A DNA stretch of 64,000 nucleotides from Kitasatospora sp. NBC_00458 (GCF_036013975.1 NZ_CP107904.1:7225001-7289000), one strand, 5' to 3'. Positions 25,857-34,527 are shown, numbered from the stretch's first letter. Translations and numbers: made by a program. Notes: generated by a model not told the origin, from the sequence alone.

Positions 25857-27107
25857 TTAGCGGTCCCGGGGGTCGGCGAGGCGGTTGATGGCGTTGAGGA
25901 CCTTGATGGTGCCGTCCTCCGCGTCGAGGGCGGTGGACAGGGCGCGGGCGCAGTTGCGGTGGTGGGGGGTGTCGAGGGTCTGGCGGACGGCGGTGGCGAG
26001 GCGGGCGGCGGTGAGCTGGGGGAGGGGGACGGGGCCGGGGCTGGTGCCGAGTCCGGTGAGGCGGGCGGCCCAGAACGGGGCGTCGAGCTGGGCCGGGACG
26101 GGGATCGTGGGGACGCCCGCGCGGAGGGTGGCGGCGGTGGTGCCGGCGCCGGCGTGGTGGATGGTGGCGGCCATGCGCGGGAAGAGCCAGTCGTGCGGGG
26201 CGTCGCCGATGGTGAGGACGTCCTCGCTCTCGGCGGCGGCGAGGCCGCTCCAGCCGGACTGCAGCACGGCGCGGACCCGGGCGGCGCGGAGGGCGGCGAG
26301 GATCGTCCGGGTGAGGCCGTCGGGATCGGGCACGACCAGGCTGCCGAAGCCGACGTAGACGGGCGGCGGTCCGGCGGCGAGGAAGTCGAGGAGGCGCTGC
26401 GGGGGCTTCCAGTCGGGGTCGGGGTGCGGCCACCAGTAGCCGGCGACGTCGAGTCCGGGGCGCCAGTCGGCGGGGCGCGGGACGACGATCGGGGAGAAGC
26501 CGTGCAGGACGGGGTGGGAGGTCCTCGCGTGCGCCACGCTCCGCAGCGGAAGGCCGAGTCGGCGGCGCAGGCTCCGCACCGCCGGGGCGAAGAGGCTGTC
26601 GACCGTGGCCTGGACGGCGTGCCCGGCGAGCAGGTTCCCGCACTGGCCGAGTGACCTGGTGCCGGTGACGGCGGGGGCGAACGCCCTGGTGGGGGCGAGG
26701 GGTTGGAGGAGGAGGGTGATGGTGGGGATGCCTGCCGCCTCGGCGACCACCTGGCCGAGGGCGGCCGTGGTGCCGGTGGTGAGCAGCAGGTCGGCCCCGG
26801 GTGCGGCGGCCGCCTCGATGCCGTCGCCGAGTGCGGGCATGAACGACCGTGCGAGCCGGGTGAGTCGGACGATGCCGAGCGGACCGGCGCCGGCCCGCAG
26901 GAGCTCCTGCCCGCGTTCGGAGGCGAGTTCGGTGCGCGGGTCGACCGGCAGCGGACGGAACTCCAGGCCCGCGGACCGGACGGTGTCGGCGAAGGCGGTG
27001 TGCGTGGCGACGGCGACCTGGTGGCCGGCCGCGTGCAGCCGGGCGCCGAGCCCGGTGAAGGGGGCGACGTCGCCGCGTGAGCCGGCGGTGGCGATCAGGA
27101 TGCGCAT
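25857..27107 (-). CDS. GT1-family glycosyltransferase
   Basis: This 416-residue protein resembles UDP-sugar-dependent sterol/macrolide-type glycosyltransferases. The N-terminus MRILIATAGSRGDVAPFTGL is the acceptor-domain signature. The C-terminal half holds PPVYVGFGSLV, GDAPHDWLFPRMAATIHHAG and AGTTAATLRAGVPTIPVPAQLDAPFWAARL, the donor-binding region. The length is typical. It starts at ATG 27107, and its TAA stop touches the array 3 leader. It is divergent from the GlsB-like gene. Acceptor and sugar cannot be read from sequence. Nothing links it functionally to CRISPR. Confidence 0.85.
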   Translation of the reverse strand: MRILIATAGSRGDVAPFTGLGARLHAAGHQVAVATHTAFADTVRSAGLEFRPLPVDPRTELASERGQELLRAGAGPLGIVRLTRLARSFMPALGDGIEAAAAPGADLLLTTGTTAALGQVVAEAAGIPTITLLLQPLAPTRAFAPAVTGTRSLGQCGNLLAGHAVQATVDSLFAPAVRSLRRRLGLPLRSVAHARTSHPVLHGFSPIVVPRPADWRPGLDVAGYWWPHPDPDWKPPQRLLDFLAAGPPPVYVGFGSLVVPDPDGLTRTILAALRAARVRAVLQSGWSGLAAAESEDVLTIGDAPHDWLFPRMAATIHHAGAGTTAATLRAGVPTIPVPAQLDAPFWAARLTGLGTSPGPVPLPQLTAARLATAVRQTLDTPHHRNCARALSTALDAEDGTIKVLNAINRLADPRDR

Positions 27108-27249
27108 GGCCGCAGTATCCCGGCGGCGGTGGGCGGCACGGCCGGTGCCACGCCCGGCGCACCGGAACCACGGGGGCGCACGGGCGCGTCCACGTCGGTG
27201 GTAGGGCGGGCGTGGGGCCCGCCGCGCGGTGTGGAGGGCGGGAGGACGC

Positions 27250-27516
27250 ATGAGCTTCGTGGCATGGATCGTGCTGGGCCTGGTGGCCGGAGCCCTGGCC
27301 AAGTTGCTGTTGCCGGGCCGGGATCCGGGCGGTCTGGTGGTGACCACCCTGATCGGCGTCGCCGGGTCGTTCGTCGGCGGCTGGATCTCCGCGCGTTTCC
27401 TGCACCGGCCGGTGACGGCCCAGTTCTTCGACCTCACGACCTGGGCGTCGGCGATCGGCGGCGCGCTGGTGCTGCTGGTGCTCTACCGGATCTTCTTCGG
27501 CCACTCCCGGAGCTGA
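27250..27516 (+). CDS. GlsB/YeaQ/YmgE-family membrane protein
   Basis: An 88-residue protein with three hydrophobic segments: SFVAWIVLGLVAGALAKLLL, GGLVVTTLIGVAGSFVGGWI and WASAIGGALVLLVLYRIFF. GLVAGALAKLLLPG and GxxGSFxGGxI are the transglycosylase-associated family pattern. E. coli relatives are stress-induced, but the biochemical role is unknown. GGGAGG precedes the ATG by four bases. A hairpin follows, so it is probably monocistronic. Confidence 0.85.
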   Translation: MSFVAWIVLGLVAGALAKLLLPGRDPGGLVVTTLIGVAGSFVGGWISARFLHRPVTAQFFDLTTWASAIGGALVLLVLYRIFFGHSRS

Positions 27517-27521
27517 CCGCC

Positions 27522-27546
27522 GTCCGGGGCCGTCCGCGCCCCGGAC
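27522..27546 (+). terminator. Hairpin after the GlsB-like gene
   Basis: GTCCGGGGC and GCCCCGGAC form a 9-bp stem around a 7-base loop, six bases after the stop. Outer CCGC/GCGG bases can extend the stem. It lies before the barstar gene on the same strand. Confidence 0.6.
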
Positions 27547-27604
27547 GCGGCGGGCGTCGGTCCGGGCCCCGGCACGGGCCTCGGCGCGGGCGGGCTACGC
27601 TGCT

Positions 27605-27904
27605 GTGGTGGCGCACAGTGAGCTGATCGTGGACCTGCGCGGCCGGACGATCGACTCCCTCGACGACTTCTGGGACGCGGTCGCCGCGCCGTGCGGCCTG
27701 CCCGAGTGGTTCGGCCGGAACCTGGACGCCTGGGCGGACACCATCGGGACCCGCGGCATCTCGGCGGAGATCGACGCGCACGACACCCTGACCGTCCACG
27801 TCGACCGGCGGGGGCTCTTCGGCGGCGGCCGCCGCGAGGCCCGGGCCCTGGCCGCCACCTTCGACGGCGGGCGGAACCGGCTCGTCGTCCACGCCCGACA
27901 CTGA
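27605..27904 (+). CDS. Barstar-family ribonuclease inhibitor
   Basis: A 99-residue acidic protein with the barstar core: LIVDLRGRTIDSLDDFWDAV, then LPEWFGRNLDAWADTIG. The WFGxNLDAxxD motif supplies the inhibitory helix that plugs the barnase active site. No barnase-type ribonuclease gene is adjacent, so this is an orphan copy. It may neutralise an RNase encoded elsewhere or delivered by competitors. The start is GTG at 27605, or another GTG three bases on. Confidence 0.85.
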   Translation: MVAHSELIVDLRGRTIDSLDDFWDAVAAPCGLPEWFGRNLDAWADTIGTRGISAEIDAHDTLTVHVDRRGLFGGGRREARALAATFDGGRNRLVVHARH

Positions 27905-28010
27905 CGGGACGGGCCCGGGCCGTACTCCGGGCACTGCTCCGGGCCGCACCTCGGGGCGGCGCGGACGGCTCTCCGGCGCCCCCGTCGGACGGTCCCCGTA
28001 CCCTTGAACC

Positions 28011-28478
28011 ATGACCCCGGAAGACCTCGCCGCCCTCGCTCACCTGCGGCGGGCGCGGGACCTGATCGACCGGGACTACGCGCGCCCGCTGGACGTGCGC
28101 ACGATGGCCCGGCACGCGCTGATGTCCCCGGCGCACTTCTCGCGCCGGTTCCGGGCGGCTTACGGCGAGACGCCGTACAGCTACCTCATGACCCGCCGGA
28201 TCGAGCGTGCGATGGCGCTGCTCCGGTCGGGCATGAGCGTGACCGACGCCTGCATGGCGGTCGGCTGCACCTCGCTCGGCTCGTTCAGCTCGCGCTTCAC
28301 CGAGGTGGTGGGCGTCTCCCCGAGCGTCTACTGCGGCGGCGAGCACGCCGCGGTGGCGGCGATGCCCGCCTGTGTGGCGAAGCTCCGCACCCGTCCGAGG
28401 CGCACCCGTCCGAGGCGCGGCGGACCGGGCGGCGGTTCGAGCAGGATTCGAGAAGCGGGCGATCCGGCCGCCGCCTAG
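28011..28478 (+). CDS. AraC-family transcriptional regulator, DNA-binding domain only
   Basis: A 155-residue protein that is essentially the double helix-turn-helix of AraC regulators: RDLIDRDYARPLDVRTMARH, LMSPAHFSRRFRAAYGETPY and MSVTDACMAVGCTSLGSFSSRF. There is no ligand-binding N-terminal domain. The tail (RTRPRRTRPRRGG) is basic and encoded partly by a duplicated 15-bp unit at 28386-28415. The glyoxalase-like gene begins 10 bases downstream, so the regulator probably controls or is co-expressed with it. Confidence 0.88.
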   Translation: MTPEDLAALAHLRRARDLIDRDYARPLDVRTMARHALMSPAHFSRRFRAAYGETPYSYLMTRRIERAMALLRSGMSVTDACMAVGCTSLGSFSSRFTEVVGVSPSVYCGGEHAAVAAMPACVAKLRTRPRRTRPRRGGPGGGSSRIREAGDPAAA

Positions 28479-28488
28479 CGTTGCGTGC

Positions 28489-28896
28489 ATGGACATCGCA
28501 CTCAAGTACTGCAACATCACCGTGAACGACCTGAACGACTCGCTCGCGTTCTACCGCGACGCGCTCGGCCTGGAGGTGCGCAACGACGTCGCGTCGGGTG
28601 ACTTCCGCTGGGTCACCCTCGGCAGCGCCACCCAGCCGGGCCTGGAGATCGTGCTCTCCGAACCGCACGCCGGCCGCTCCCAGGCGGACGGCGACGCCCT
28701 GCAGGCGCTGCTCACCAAGGGCGTGCTGCCGATGCTGGTCTTCCGCACCGACGACCTGGACGGCACCTTCGAGAAGGTCCGCGCCTTCGGTGCCGAGGTC
28801 CTCCAGGAGCCCGTCGACCAGCCCTGGGGCCCGCGCGACTGCGCGTTCCGCGACCCCTCGGGCAACATGGTGCGCATCGCGCAGGCGGAGAAGTGA
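28489..28896 (+). CDS. VOC-superfamily (glyoxalase/bleomycin-resistance-like) protein
   Basis: This 135-residue protein has the paired beta-alpha-beta-beta-beta units of the VOC fold: YCNITVNDLNDSLAFYRDAL at the N-terminus and FRDPSGNMVRIAQ at the C-terminus. Glu in LEIVLSEPH is a likely metal ligand. Members act as lyases, dioxygenases or antibiotic-binding proteins, and the substrate here is unknown. It follows the AraC gene closely, a common actinomycete pairing, and a strong hairpin ends the unit. Confidence 0.85.
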   Translation: MDIALKYCNITVNDLNDSLAFYRDALGLEVRNDVASGDFRWVTLGSATQPGLEIVLSEPHAGRSQADGDALQALLTKGVLPMLVFRTDDLDGTFEKVRAFGAEVLQEPVDQPWGPRDCAFRDPSGNMVRIAQAEK

Positions 28897-28901
28897 CACC
28901 G

Positions 28902-28940
28902 GCCGGGCCTGCGCCGCGGTTCCCGGCGCGCAGGCCCGGC
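28902..28940. terminator. Bidirectional terminator between VOC and TetR genes
   Basis: GCCGGGCCTGCGC and its exact complement form a 13-bp stem with a 13-base loop, six bases after the VOC stop. The TetR gene ends on the other strand at 29012, so it may serve both. Confidence 0.8.
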
Positions 28941-29011
28941 GCCCCCGCCGGGCCGGGGGGTGAGGGCCGCGGCTCCGGGTTCCGGACCTCGCGGCGTCCT
29001 CGGGCCGGACG

Positions 29012-29602
29012 TCAGGACGTGGCGGCCAGGCCTCCGAGGAGGAGCTTCCAGAGAGCCTCGAACCGCTCCGGGGCCGCCGGATCGGACCACTCACCCGCGT
29101 ACGCCGGGTCGTGGAAGTGCGCGGTCGCCTCGAACACCGCGCGGGCCGTCGCACCGGTGTCGGTGGGCCGGAACTCCCCGGTCGCCACGCCGTCCTGGAC
29201 GATCCGGCCGATCTGGCCGATCAGGGTGTCCAGGTGGGCCTCGACGGTGTGGCTGTTCTCGCCGACCAGCGTCATGTAGGTGGCGAAGAGCTGGGGGTCG
29301 TCGAGCGCCTTCCTCCGCTTGGCGGCGAACAGCGTCGCCAGCCAGCGGTGCAGGCGCTCGGAGGCCGGGCCCGGCTCGGCGGCGACGGACCGCAGGTCGT
29401 GGTGGGCCTGGTCCAGCCAGCGCTGGGTGACGGCCTCGCGTAGCGCCGCCTTGCTCGGGAAGAACCGGTAGACGCTGCCGTGGCTCACTCCGAGGGTCCG
29501 GGCGACGTCCACGACGGTGGCCTTCGCCGGGCCGAACCGCCTGAGGACGTCCTCCGTCGCGCCGAGGATCTGCTCGGTGGTGAGTGCGCTGTCCGTGGCC
29601 AC
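29012..29602 (-). CDS. TetR-family transcriptional repressor
   Basis: A 196-residue regulator. The N-terminal helix-turn-helix is clear: TEQILGATEDVLRRFGPAKA, then VDVARTLGVSHGSVYRFFPS and KAALREAV. The C-terminal part is the variable ligand domain, similar to multidrug-type TetR_C. It lies downstream of the aldo-keto reductase gene on the same strand, separated by three stacked hairpins, and probably regulates that gene. The ligand is unknown. Confidence 0.9.
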   Translation of the reverse strand: MATDSALTTEQILGATEDVLRRFGPAKATVVDVARTLGVSHGSVYRFFPSKAALREAVTQRWLDQAHHDLRSVAAEPGPASERLHRWLATLFAAKRRKALDDPQLFATYMTLVGENSHTVEAHLDTLIGQIGRIVQDGVATGEFRPTDTGATARAVFEATAHFHDPAYAGEWSDPAAPERFEALWKLLLGGLAATS

Positions 29603-29629
29603 GGGGAGGTACGTCCTTACGGGTGAGGA

Positions 29630-29700
29630 GTCCGCCCGCCGGGCGGGCGGACGGGCAGCGGGTCGACCGGCGGCGGTCGACCCGCAGGCCGACCTGCGGG
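29630..29700 (-). terminator. Three adjacent hairpins after the aldo-keto reductase gene
   Basis: Three perfect inverted repeats are packed into 71 bases. The first, 29630-29652, has arms GTCCGCCCGCC/GGCGGGCGGAC around one base. The second, 29658-29685, has GCGGGTCGACC around GGCGGC. The third, 29683-29700, has CCGCAGG around CCGA. They lie between the reductase stop (29786) and the TetR start (29602). A compound terminator is likely; one may be the TetR operator. Confidence 0.65.
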
Positions 29701-29785
29701 CCGACGGCGGGTGCGGCTGCTGCCGGTACGGGTGTGGACGGTCCGGACCCGGCGGCGGGCGGGAGGCCGCGGCGGGTGCCGCTGC

Positions 29786-30802
29786 TCAGTGCTCGCTGTC
29801 GAGATGGGCCATCTGGGCGGCAGCGTACCTGTCCCCGGCGGCCGACCCGGCCGGGACCGCCGCCTCGATGGCCGCGAGGTCCGCCGCGGTGAGGGCCACG
29901 TCCAGGGCGCCGAGCGCCTCGGTCAGCCGGTCCCGGCGGCGGGCGCCGACCAGCGGGACGACGTCCTCTCCGCGCGAGGCCACCCAGGCGATCGCGATCT
30001 GCGCGACGGTGGCGCCGCGCTCGGCGGCGACCGCGCGCAGCGCCTCGACCAGCCGGAGGTTGTGGGTCAGGTTGTCGCCCTGGAAGCGCGGGCTGTGGCC
30101 GCGGAAGTCGGTGCCGGACAGTTCGCGGTCGTTCTGCCAGTGGCCGCTGAGCAGACCGCGGGAGAGCACCCCGTACGCGGTCACGCCGATGCCCAGCTCG
30201 CGGGCGACGGGCAGGATCTCGGCCTCGACGGAGCGGGAGATCAGCGAGTACTCGATCTGCAGGTCGCTGATCGGGTGGACGGCGGCGGCGCGCCGCAGGG
30301 TGTCCGCACCCACTTCGGACAGGCCGATGTGGCGGACGTAGCCGGCCTTCACCAGGTCGGCGATCGCGCCGACGGTCTCCTCGATCGGCACGGCCGGGTC
30401 GAGCCGGGCCGGGCGGTAGACGTCGATGTGGTCGGTGCGCAGGCGGCGCAGGGTGTAGGCGAGGGCGGTCTTGGTGGCCGCGGGGCCGGCGTCGTACCCG
30501 AGCCACTGGCCGTCCGGGCTGCGCTGGGCGCCGAACTTCACGCTGATCTGGACGCCCTCGCGGTCGCGGCCGCGCAGCGCCTCGTGGATCAGCAGCTCGT
30601 TGTGCCCCATGCCGTAGAAGTCGCCGGTGTCGAGCAGGGTCAGGCCGGCGTCGAGGGCGGCCCGGATGGTGGCGACGCTCTCGGCCTCGTCGGCCGGGCC
30701 GTAGAGGTCCGACATGCCCATGCAGCCCAGGCCGAGGGCGGACGTGGTGGGGCCGGTGGCGCCGAGGGTGCGCCGGGGGATCGGGTGGGCGGTGGTGGAC
30801 AT
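29786..30802 (-). CDS. Aldo-keto reductase lacking the catalytic histidine
   Basis: A 338-residue NADPH-dependent reductase-fold protein. TLGATGPTTSALGLGCMGMS at the start, the Asp and Tyr of DTGDFYGMGHNE and the Lys of ISVKFGAQ supply three of the four usual catalytic residues. The fourth, normally His in YxxHRxDP, falls at YRPARLDP and is Ala. This variant recurs in some actinomycete paralogues. Cofactor-binding motifs (IGLSEVG, VPLVGARRRDR) are intact. The TetR gene just downstream suggests inducible expression. The substrate is unknown. Confidence 0.88.
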   Translation of the reverse strand: MSTTAHPIPRRTLGATGPTTSALGLGCMGMSDLYGPADEAESVATIRAALDAGLTLLDTGDFYGMGHNELLIHEALRGRDREGVQISVKFGAQRSPDGQWLGYDAGPAATKTALAYTLRRLRTDHIDVYRPARLDPAVPIEETVGAIADLVKAGYVRHIGLSEVGADTLRRAAAVHPISDLQIEYSLISRSVEAEILPVARELGIGVTAYGVLSRGLLSGHWQNDRELSGTDFRGHSPRFQGDNLTHNLRLVEALRAVAAERGATVAQIAIAWVASRGEDVVPLVGARRRDRLTEALGALDVALTAADLAAIEAAVPAGSAAGDRYAAAQMAHLDSEH

Positions 30803-30893
30803 GGGCGCTCCTGGTGAGAGGGGGAGGGACTGGAGGGGGCCGGGGTGTGCGACGCGCGGAGGGTGGTGGTCGGCACGTTCGACTATGGCACGG

Positions 30894-30937
30894 CAACTGA
30901 CAGATTTCAAAATCTGTCATCTGACATCTGTCAGTTG
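30894..30937. promoter_or_regulatory. Nested palindromes upstream of the aldo-keto reductase
   Basis: CAACTGACAGAT (30894-30905) pairs perfectly with ATCTGTCAGTTG (30926-30937). Inside are two further perfect palindromes: TGACAGATTT/AAATCTGTCA at 30898-30919 and CTGACA/TGTCAG at 30921-30934. It lies 92 bases before the reductase start and 53 bases after the iron-sulfur protein stop on the same strand. It could be a terminator, a TetR operator, or both. Related hairpins occur at 37674 and 49942. Confidence 0.65.
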
Positions 30938-30989
30938 TCATTTGTCTGGCGAGCGGTCGGCCGGCGCCGCCACCCATCGCCGTGCACCG

Positions 30990-31469
30990 TCACCCCCCGT
31001 GCCCGCCGCACGCACCGCTCCGGTCGCAGTAGGGCTGCCCGGCGCTGCCGCCGCAGCCGCACAGCATCGCCCGCGTCGTCTCCCGGACCTCGCCCCCGGC
31101 GTCGGCGATCCGCAGCTGCCCGCGCAGCAGAAGCCGCCCGTCCGCCGTCCGCCGCACCGTCGTCGGCCGCTCCGGAGCCTCCGTCCCGCCGTCCGCCGAC
31201 CGGTACGTCAGCGCCCCGGTCGGGCAACGCCGCACCACCTCGGCGATCACTCCCGGTTCGGCGGCATCCGGCATGATCCACGGACGCTTCGCCGTGTCGA
31301 ACACGGACGGCAACCCGTGCACGCACTCCGCCGCATGCCTGCAGACCTCCGCGTCGAAGGACACCGTGATCCCGTCGCCCGGGTAGGCCCGCACGGGCCG
31401 ACGGCGCCCGCCGAGCGTCCCGCCACCACCGGCTCCACCGGTCCCACCACCGGCTCCACCGCCGCCCAT
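30990..31469 (-). CDS. Iron-sulfur protein with 4Fe-4S mono-cluster and CDGSH-type domains
   Basis: A 159-residue protein. After a Gly-rich N-terminus, residues about 38-90 match the YjdI-type mono-cluster domain (FDAEVCRHAAECVHGLPSVF and VVRRCPTGALTY). The C-terminal region, MLCGCGGSAGQPYCDRSGA, matches the CDGSH iron-sulfur motif. It may serve electron transfer or redox sensing. Its ATG shares one base with the stop of the acetyltransferase gene (TGATG), so the two are coupled. The same association exists in E. coli as yjdI-yjdJ. Confidence 0.85.
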   Translation of the reverse strand: MGGGGAGGGTGGAGGGGTLGGRRRPVRAYPGDGITVSFDAEVCRHAAECVHGLPSVFDTAKRPWIMPDAAEPGVIAEVVRRCPTGALTYRSADGGTEAPERPTTVRRTADGRLLLRGQLRIADAGGEVRETTRAMLCGCGGSAGQPYCDRSGACGGHGG

Positions 31470-31771
31470 CAGTCGGCCACCCGGCTGCGGTTCTCGTACG
31501 CGAGGTCGACGTACTCGGGGTGGCGGAGCATCCACCCCTTGATGAACGGGCACGTCGCCAGCACGGCCAGCCCCCGCTCGCGGGCGTCGTCCAGCGCGGC
31601 CCGGGCCAGCGCACCGCCGACACCCTGCCCCTCGTAGGCCGGTTCGACCACCGTGTGCTGGTACACCACCAGCTCGTCGCTGCGCAGGTACTCCGCGAAT
31701 CCGGCCAGGGTGTCACCGGCCCAGGCCTCGAAACGGCGGTCGCCGTCGGAGTCGCGAACGGTCACGGTCAT
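31469..31771 (-). CDS. GNAT-type acetyltransferase, YjdJ-like
   Basis: A 100-residue minimal acetyltransferase. The acetyl-CoA pyrophosphate loop region is VVEPAYEGQGVGGALARAAL, followed by CPFIKGWMLRHPEY, both characteristic of the YjdJ family. The start at 31771 follows GGAG. The gene is coupled to the iron-sulfur protein gene downstream. The acceptor is unknown; the E. coli homologue is also poorly characterised. Confidence 0.85.
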   Translation of the reverse strand: MTVTVRDSDGDRRFEAWAGDTLAGFAEYLRSDELVVYQHTVVEPAYEGQGVGGALARAALDDARERGLAVLATCPFIKGWMLRHPEYVDLAYENRSRVAD

Positions 31772-31820
31772 CTGGCGCTCCTCACTGCTGGACGCGGAGC
31801 CGGGGACCGGCCCCGGTCCA

Positions 31821-32807
31821 TCATCGAGCGGGTGCCGCCGTCCCGCTCGGCGTGCCGCCGGTACCCCCGGCCGCCTCGTCGCCACCTCCCGACCCGGCAC
31901 CCGTCGGGGCCGGCGGACCGCCCGGCCCGCACTCCGCCCCGTTCGCGCTCCCGAACTCGGCCCCGGTCCCGGAGGCGCTCGCGGCCCCGGCCCGGACCCC
32001 GCCCCCGCCCGGCACCCGGAGCAGTCGGGCGCGGGCCGGCGGGAGGTTGCGCCACACCGTCCGGCTCCCGATCCCGTACTCCTCCTCGAACCGCCGCAGC
32101 ACCCGCACCACCGCCCGGTGCCGCGCCCCGCGCCCCGGACCCGACGTCACCAGCCGCGCCGCCGACGTCCCCAGGTACCCGAAGTACGTCAGCTCGCCGC
32201 CCGGCACCAGCAGCCTGAGGTACAGATCCAGGATGTGCCGGACCTCGACCGGCTCGAAGTTGGTGAACGGCAGCCCCGAGACGATCACGTCGTACCGCTC
32301 ACCCCCGGGACCACCGCCGCCCGCCCCGGGAGGCAGGCACTCCGGCAGGTCCTGCACCCGGCACGCCGACAGCCGCAGCCCGACCTCCGGCCCGCGCCGC
32401 GCCAGCACCTCGTCCCTCCGCAGCCGCTCCGCGAACCGCGGATTGGCCTCGACGGCGTGCAGCCGGTCGCCGGTCCGCAGCACCCGGACCAGCCGCCGGG
32501 TCACCGCACCCGTCCCGGCCCCCACCTCCAGTACCGAGATCGGCCGGTCCGGACGGCTGGTCGCCGGCACGGCCAGGGCGCCGACCAGACCGTCCCCGCT
32601 CGGCGCGAGGGCACCCGTCAGGTGGAACGTGCGCAGCGCCTCGGAGAGGAACAGCCACCGGTCGCCGCCGGCCGACCGCGTTCCGGCGGGTATGGGTGCG
32701 GGCAGGGCCGCGGGTGCGGGTGCGGTGACAGGGGCCGAGTCGGGGTCGGTGCGGGGCGGGTGGCCGGAGCCGGAGGCGGGACCGGTACGGAGCTGATCCA
32801 TCGTCAT
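31821..32807 (-). CDS. SAM-dependent methyltransferase, phospholipid N-methyltransferase-like
   Basis: This 328-residue protein has Rossmann methyltransferase motifs: ISVLEVGAGTGAVTRRLVRV (motif I), LHAVEANPRF (acidic motif II) and YDVIVSGLPFTNF (motif IV). The SGLPF variant resembles PmtA-type phosphatidylethanolamine methyltransferases and rRNA adenine dimethylases. The first 40 and last 70 residues are low-complexity Pro/Ala/Gly. ATG at 32807, or a second ATG at 32801, are both possible starts. It is divergent from the histidine kinase gene. The lipid substrate is a weak inference. Confidence 0.75.
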   Translation of the reverse strand: MTMDQLRTGPASGSGHPPRTDPDSAPVTAPAPAALPAPIPAGTRSAGGDRWLFLSEALRTFHLTGALAPSGDGLVGALAVPATSRPDRPISVLEVGAGTGAVTRRLVRVLRTGDRLHAVEANPRFAERLRRDEVLARRGPEVGLRLSACRVQDLPECLPPGAGGGGPGGERYDVIVSGLPFTNFEPVEVRHILDLYLRLLVPGGELTYFGYLGTSAARLVTSGPGRGARHRAVVRVLRRFEEEYGIGSRTVWRNLPPARARLLRVPGGGGVRAGAASASGTGAEFGSANGAECGPGGPPAPTGAGSGGGDEAAGGTGGTPSGTAAPAR

Positions 32808-33021
32808 GGAGTCGAAGCTACGGACGTCCGGGCCGGTCCGGATCCGCCGATCGTCAACCCGCACCCCCGACGAAAGTCGAGGGTGGTGGATGACCATAGG
32901 TAGGGGGCCACGGCCGGGGACACGCCATAGCATCGGGGCCGGACCGCCCCGGACCGGCCCCGCGCGAAGCGGCCGACGGGCGACCGAGGACGGCCGGAAG
33001 AGCGAGAAGGGAGGACACCGA

Positions 33022-34527
33022 GTGACCACGGACCACACCGCGCGCCCACCCCGCCGACCCCGCCCACCCCGCACCGCCCCACTCGGCTGGTACGCCCCCG
33101 GCCGGCACCGCCTGACCGAGACCCTGTTCCTCCTCACCGTCCTCGCCCTCACCGCCGAGGAGAGCGTCGTCCAGTGGCACGACACCGACCTCCCGCTGCG
33201 CCCGGTCCGCGTCGCCGCGGTCGCCCTCGCCTCGCTCTCCCTCCTGCTCGCACGCCGCTACCCGATCACCGCGGCCGTGCTCCCCATACTGGCCGGCGGC
33301 CTGCTCAACCGCGCCTTCCCCGGGCTCTTCAGCGTCTACCACCTCGCCTCGACCGGCCGCCCCGGCCCCGCGATGGCAGGCGGAGCGGCCATCGCGGGAC
33401 TCAGCGCGCTCCGCGCCGCATCCCCCGCCGACTGGGCCGGCACCGCCGGATCCCAACTGGTCGTCGAGGCCGCGGCGATCTCCCTCGGGCTCTGGATGCA
33501 CGGCCGGCGGGTCCTGATCCGGGCCCTGCGCGCCAAGGTCGACGCGCTGCGCCGCGAACGCGAACTCCGGGCGGAGCAGGCCAGGTCCGCCGAGCGCGCC
33601 CGGATCGCCCGCGAGATGCACGACGTCCTCGCCCACCGGCTGAGCCTCCTCGTCCTGCACGCCGGGGTGCTGCGCGACCAGGCCGCCGCCGGCACCGTCG
33701 CCGACGATCCGGCGCGCCTCGCCCACCGCCTGGAACTGATCCGGGCGACGGCCGCCCACTCGCTCGACGACCTGCGCGACGTCCTCGGCGTCCTCCGGGC
33801 CGACCCGGAGCCGCCCGGTCCCGCAGGCCCGACCGCTGCCCGGGACCGGCCCCCGACTGCCGGGCCGTCCCTCGATCCGCCACTCCACCCCGGACCGGGC
33901 CCCGCCACCGACTCCACCGACTCCACCGACTCCACCGACTCCACCGGCCCGGCGGGCCCCGGTCCCGCCGTCGGCCCCGTCACCGCCGCGGACTCCACGG
34001 CTGCCGCAGCTGCCACGGCCACCGCGCCCGGAGCGGTGCCCGCTCCGGCCCTGCGGCACCTCGCCGAGCTCGTCGGCGAAGCCACCGAAGCCGGTCAGAC
34101 CGTCGAACTCGCCCTCGCCGGCGACCCCGAGGACGTCCCGACCACCCACCGCCTCGCCGTCCACCGGGTCGTCCAGGAGGCGCTGACCAACGCCCGCAAG
34201 TACGCGCACACCGCGCCCGTCACCGTCCGCGTGGGCTACGGCGCCCCGGCGACCACCGTCGAGGTGCGCAACGGTCCGGGGCGGCACGCCCCCTCCGGTG
34301 CCGGTGCAGGCGGGGGATACGGCCTGGTCGGGCTCGCCGAACGGATCGGCGCGCTCGGGGGACACCTCGACGCCGGCTCCGACGGGCAGGGCGGGTTCCG
34401 CCTCGCCGCCCGCCTGCCGACGCCCCGTCGGCCACCCGCCCGACCCGTAGTCCGTCCGCACGCACAGCCGCCCGGCCCGGCGGACCACCCCGGGCCCGAG
34501 CGGATCCCCCCGGGAGGAGCCACATGA
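33022..34527 (+). CDS. NarL-type sensor histidine kinase
   Basis: A 501-residue membrane kinase. Several hydrophobic segments lie in residues 35-160. The dimerisation domain carries the phospho-acceptor His200 in AREMHDVLAHRLSLLVLHAG, and the ATPase domain has VVQEALTNARKYA and GGGYGLVGLAERI. Between them is a Pro/Asp/Ser/Thr linker with DST repeated four times, encoded by four exact copies of a 9-bp unit at 33910-33945. The GTG start follows GGGAGG. The stop overlaps the response-regulator start (ATGA). The signal is unknown. Confidence 0.9.
   Translation: MTTDHTARPPRRPRPPRTAPLGWYAPGRHRLTETLFLLTVLALTAEESVVQWHDTDLPLRPVRVAAVALASLSLLLARRYPITAAVLPILAGGLLNRAFPGLFSVYHLASTGRPGPAMAGGAAIAGLSALRAASPADWAGTAGSQLVVEAAAISLGLWMHGRRVLIRALRAKVDALRRERELRAEQARSAERARIAREMHDVLAHRLSLLVLHAGVLRDQAAAGTVADDPARLAHRLELIRATAAHSLDDLRDVLGVLRADPEPPGPAGPTAARDRPPTAGPSLDPPLHPGPGPATDSTDSTDSTDSTGPAGPGPAVGPVTAADSTAAAAATATAPGAVPAPALRHLAELVGEATEAGQTVELALAGDPEDVPTTHRLAVHRVVQEALTNARKYAHTAPVTVRVGYGAPATTVEVRNGPGRHAPSGAGAGGGYGLVGLAERIGALGGHLDAGSDGQGGFRLAARLPTPRRPPARPVVRPHAQPPGPADHPGPERIPPGGAT

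Noticed and set aside
30894..30937. Hairpin as an insertion-sequence end
   Set aside because: There is no transposase, target duplication or partner end nearby, and related hairpins occur singly at gene ends.
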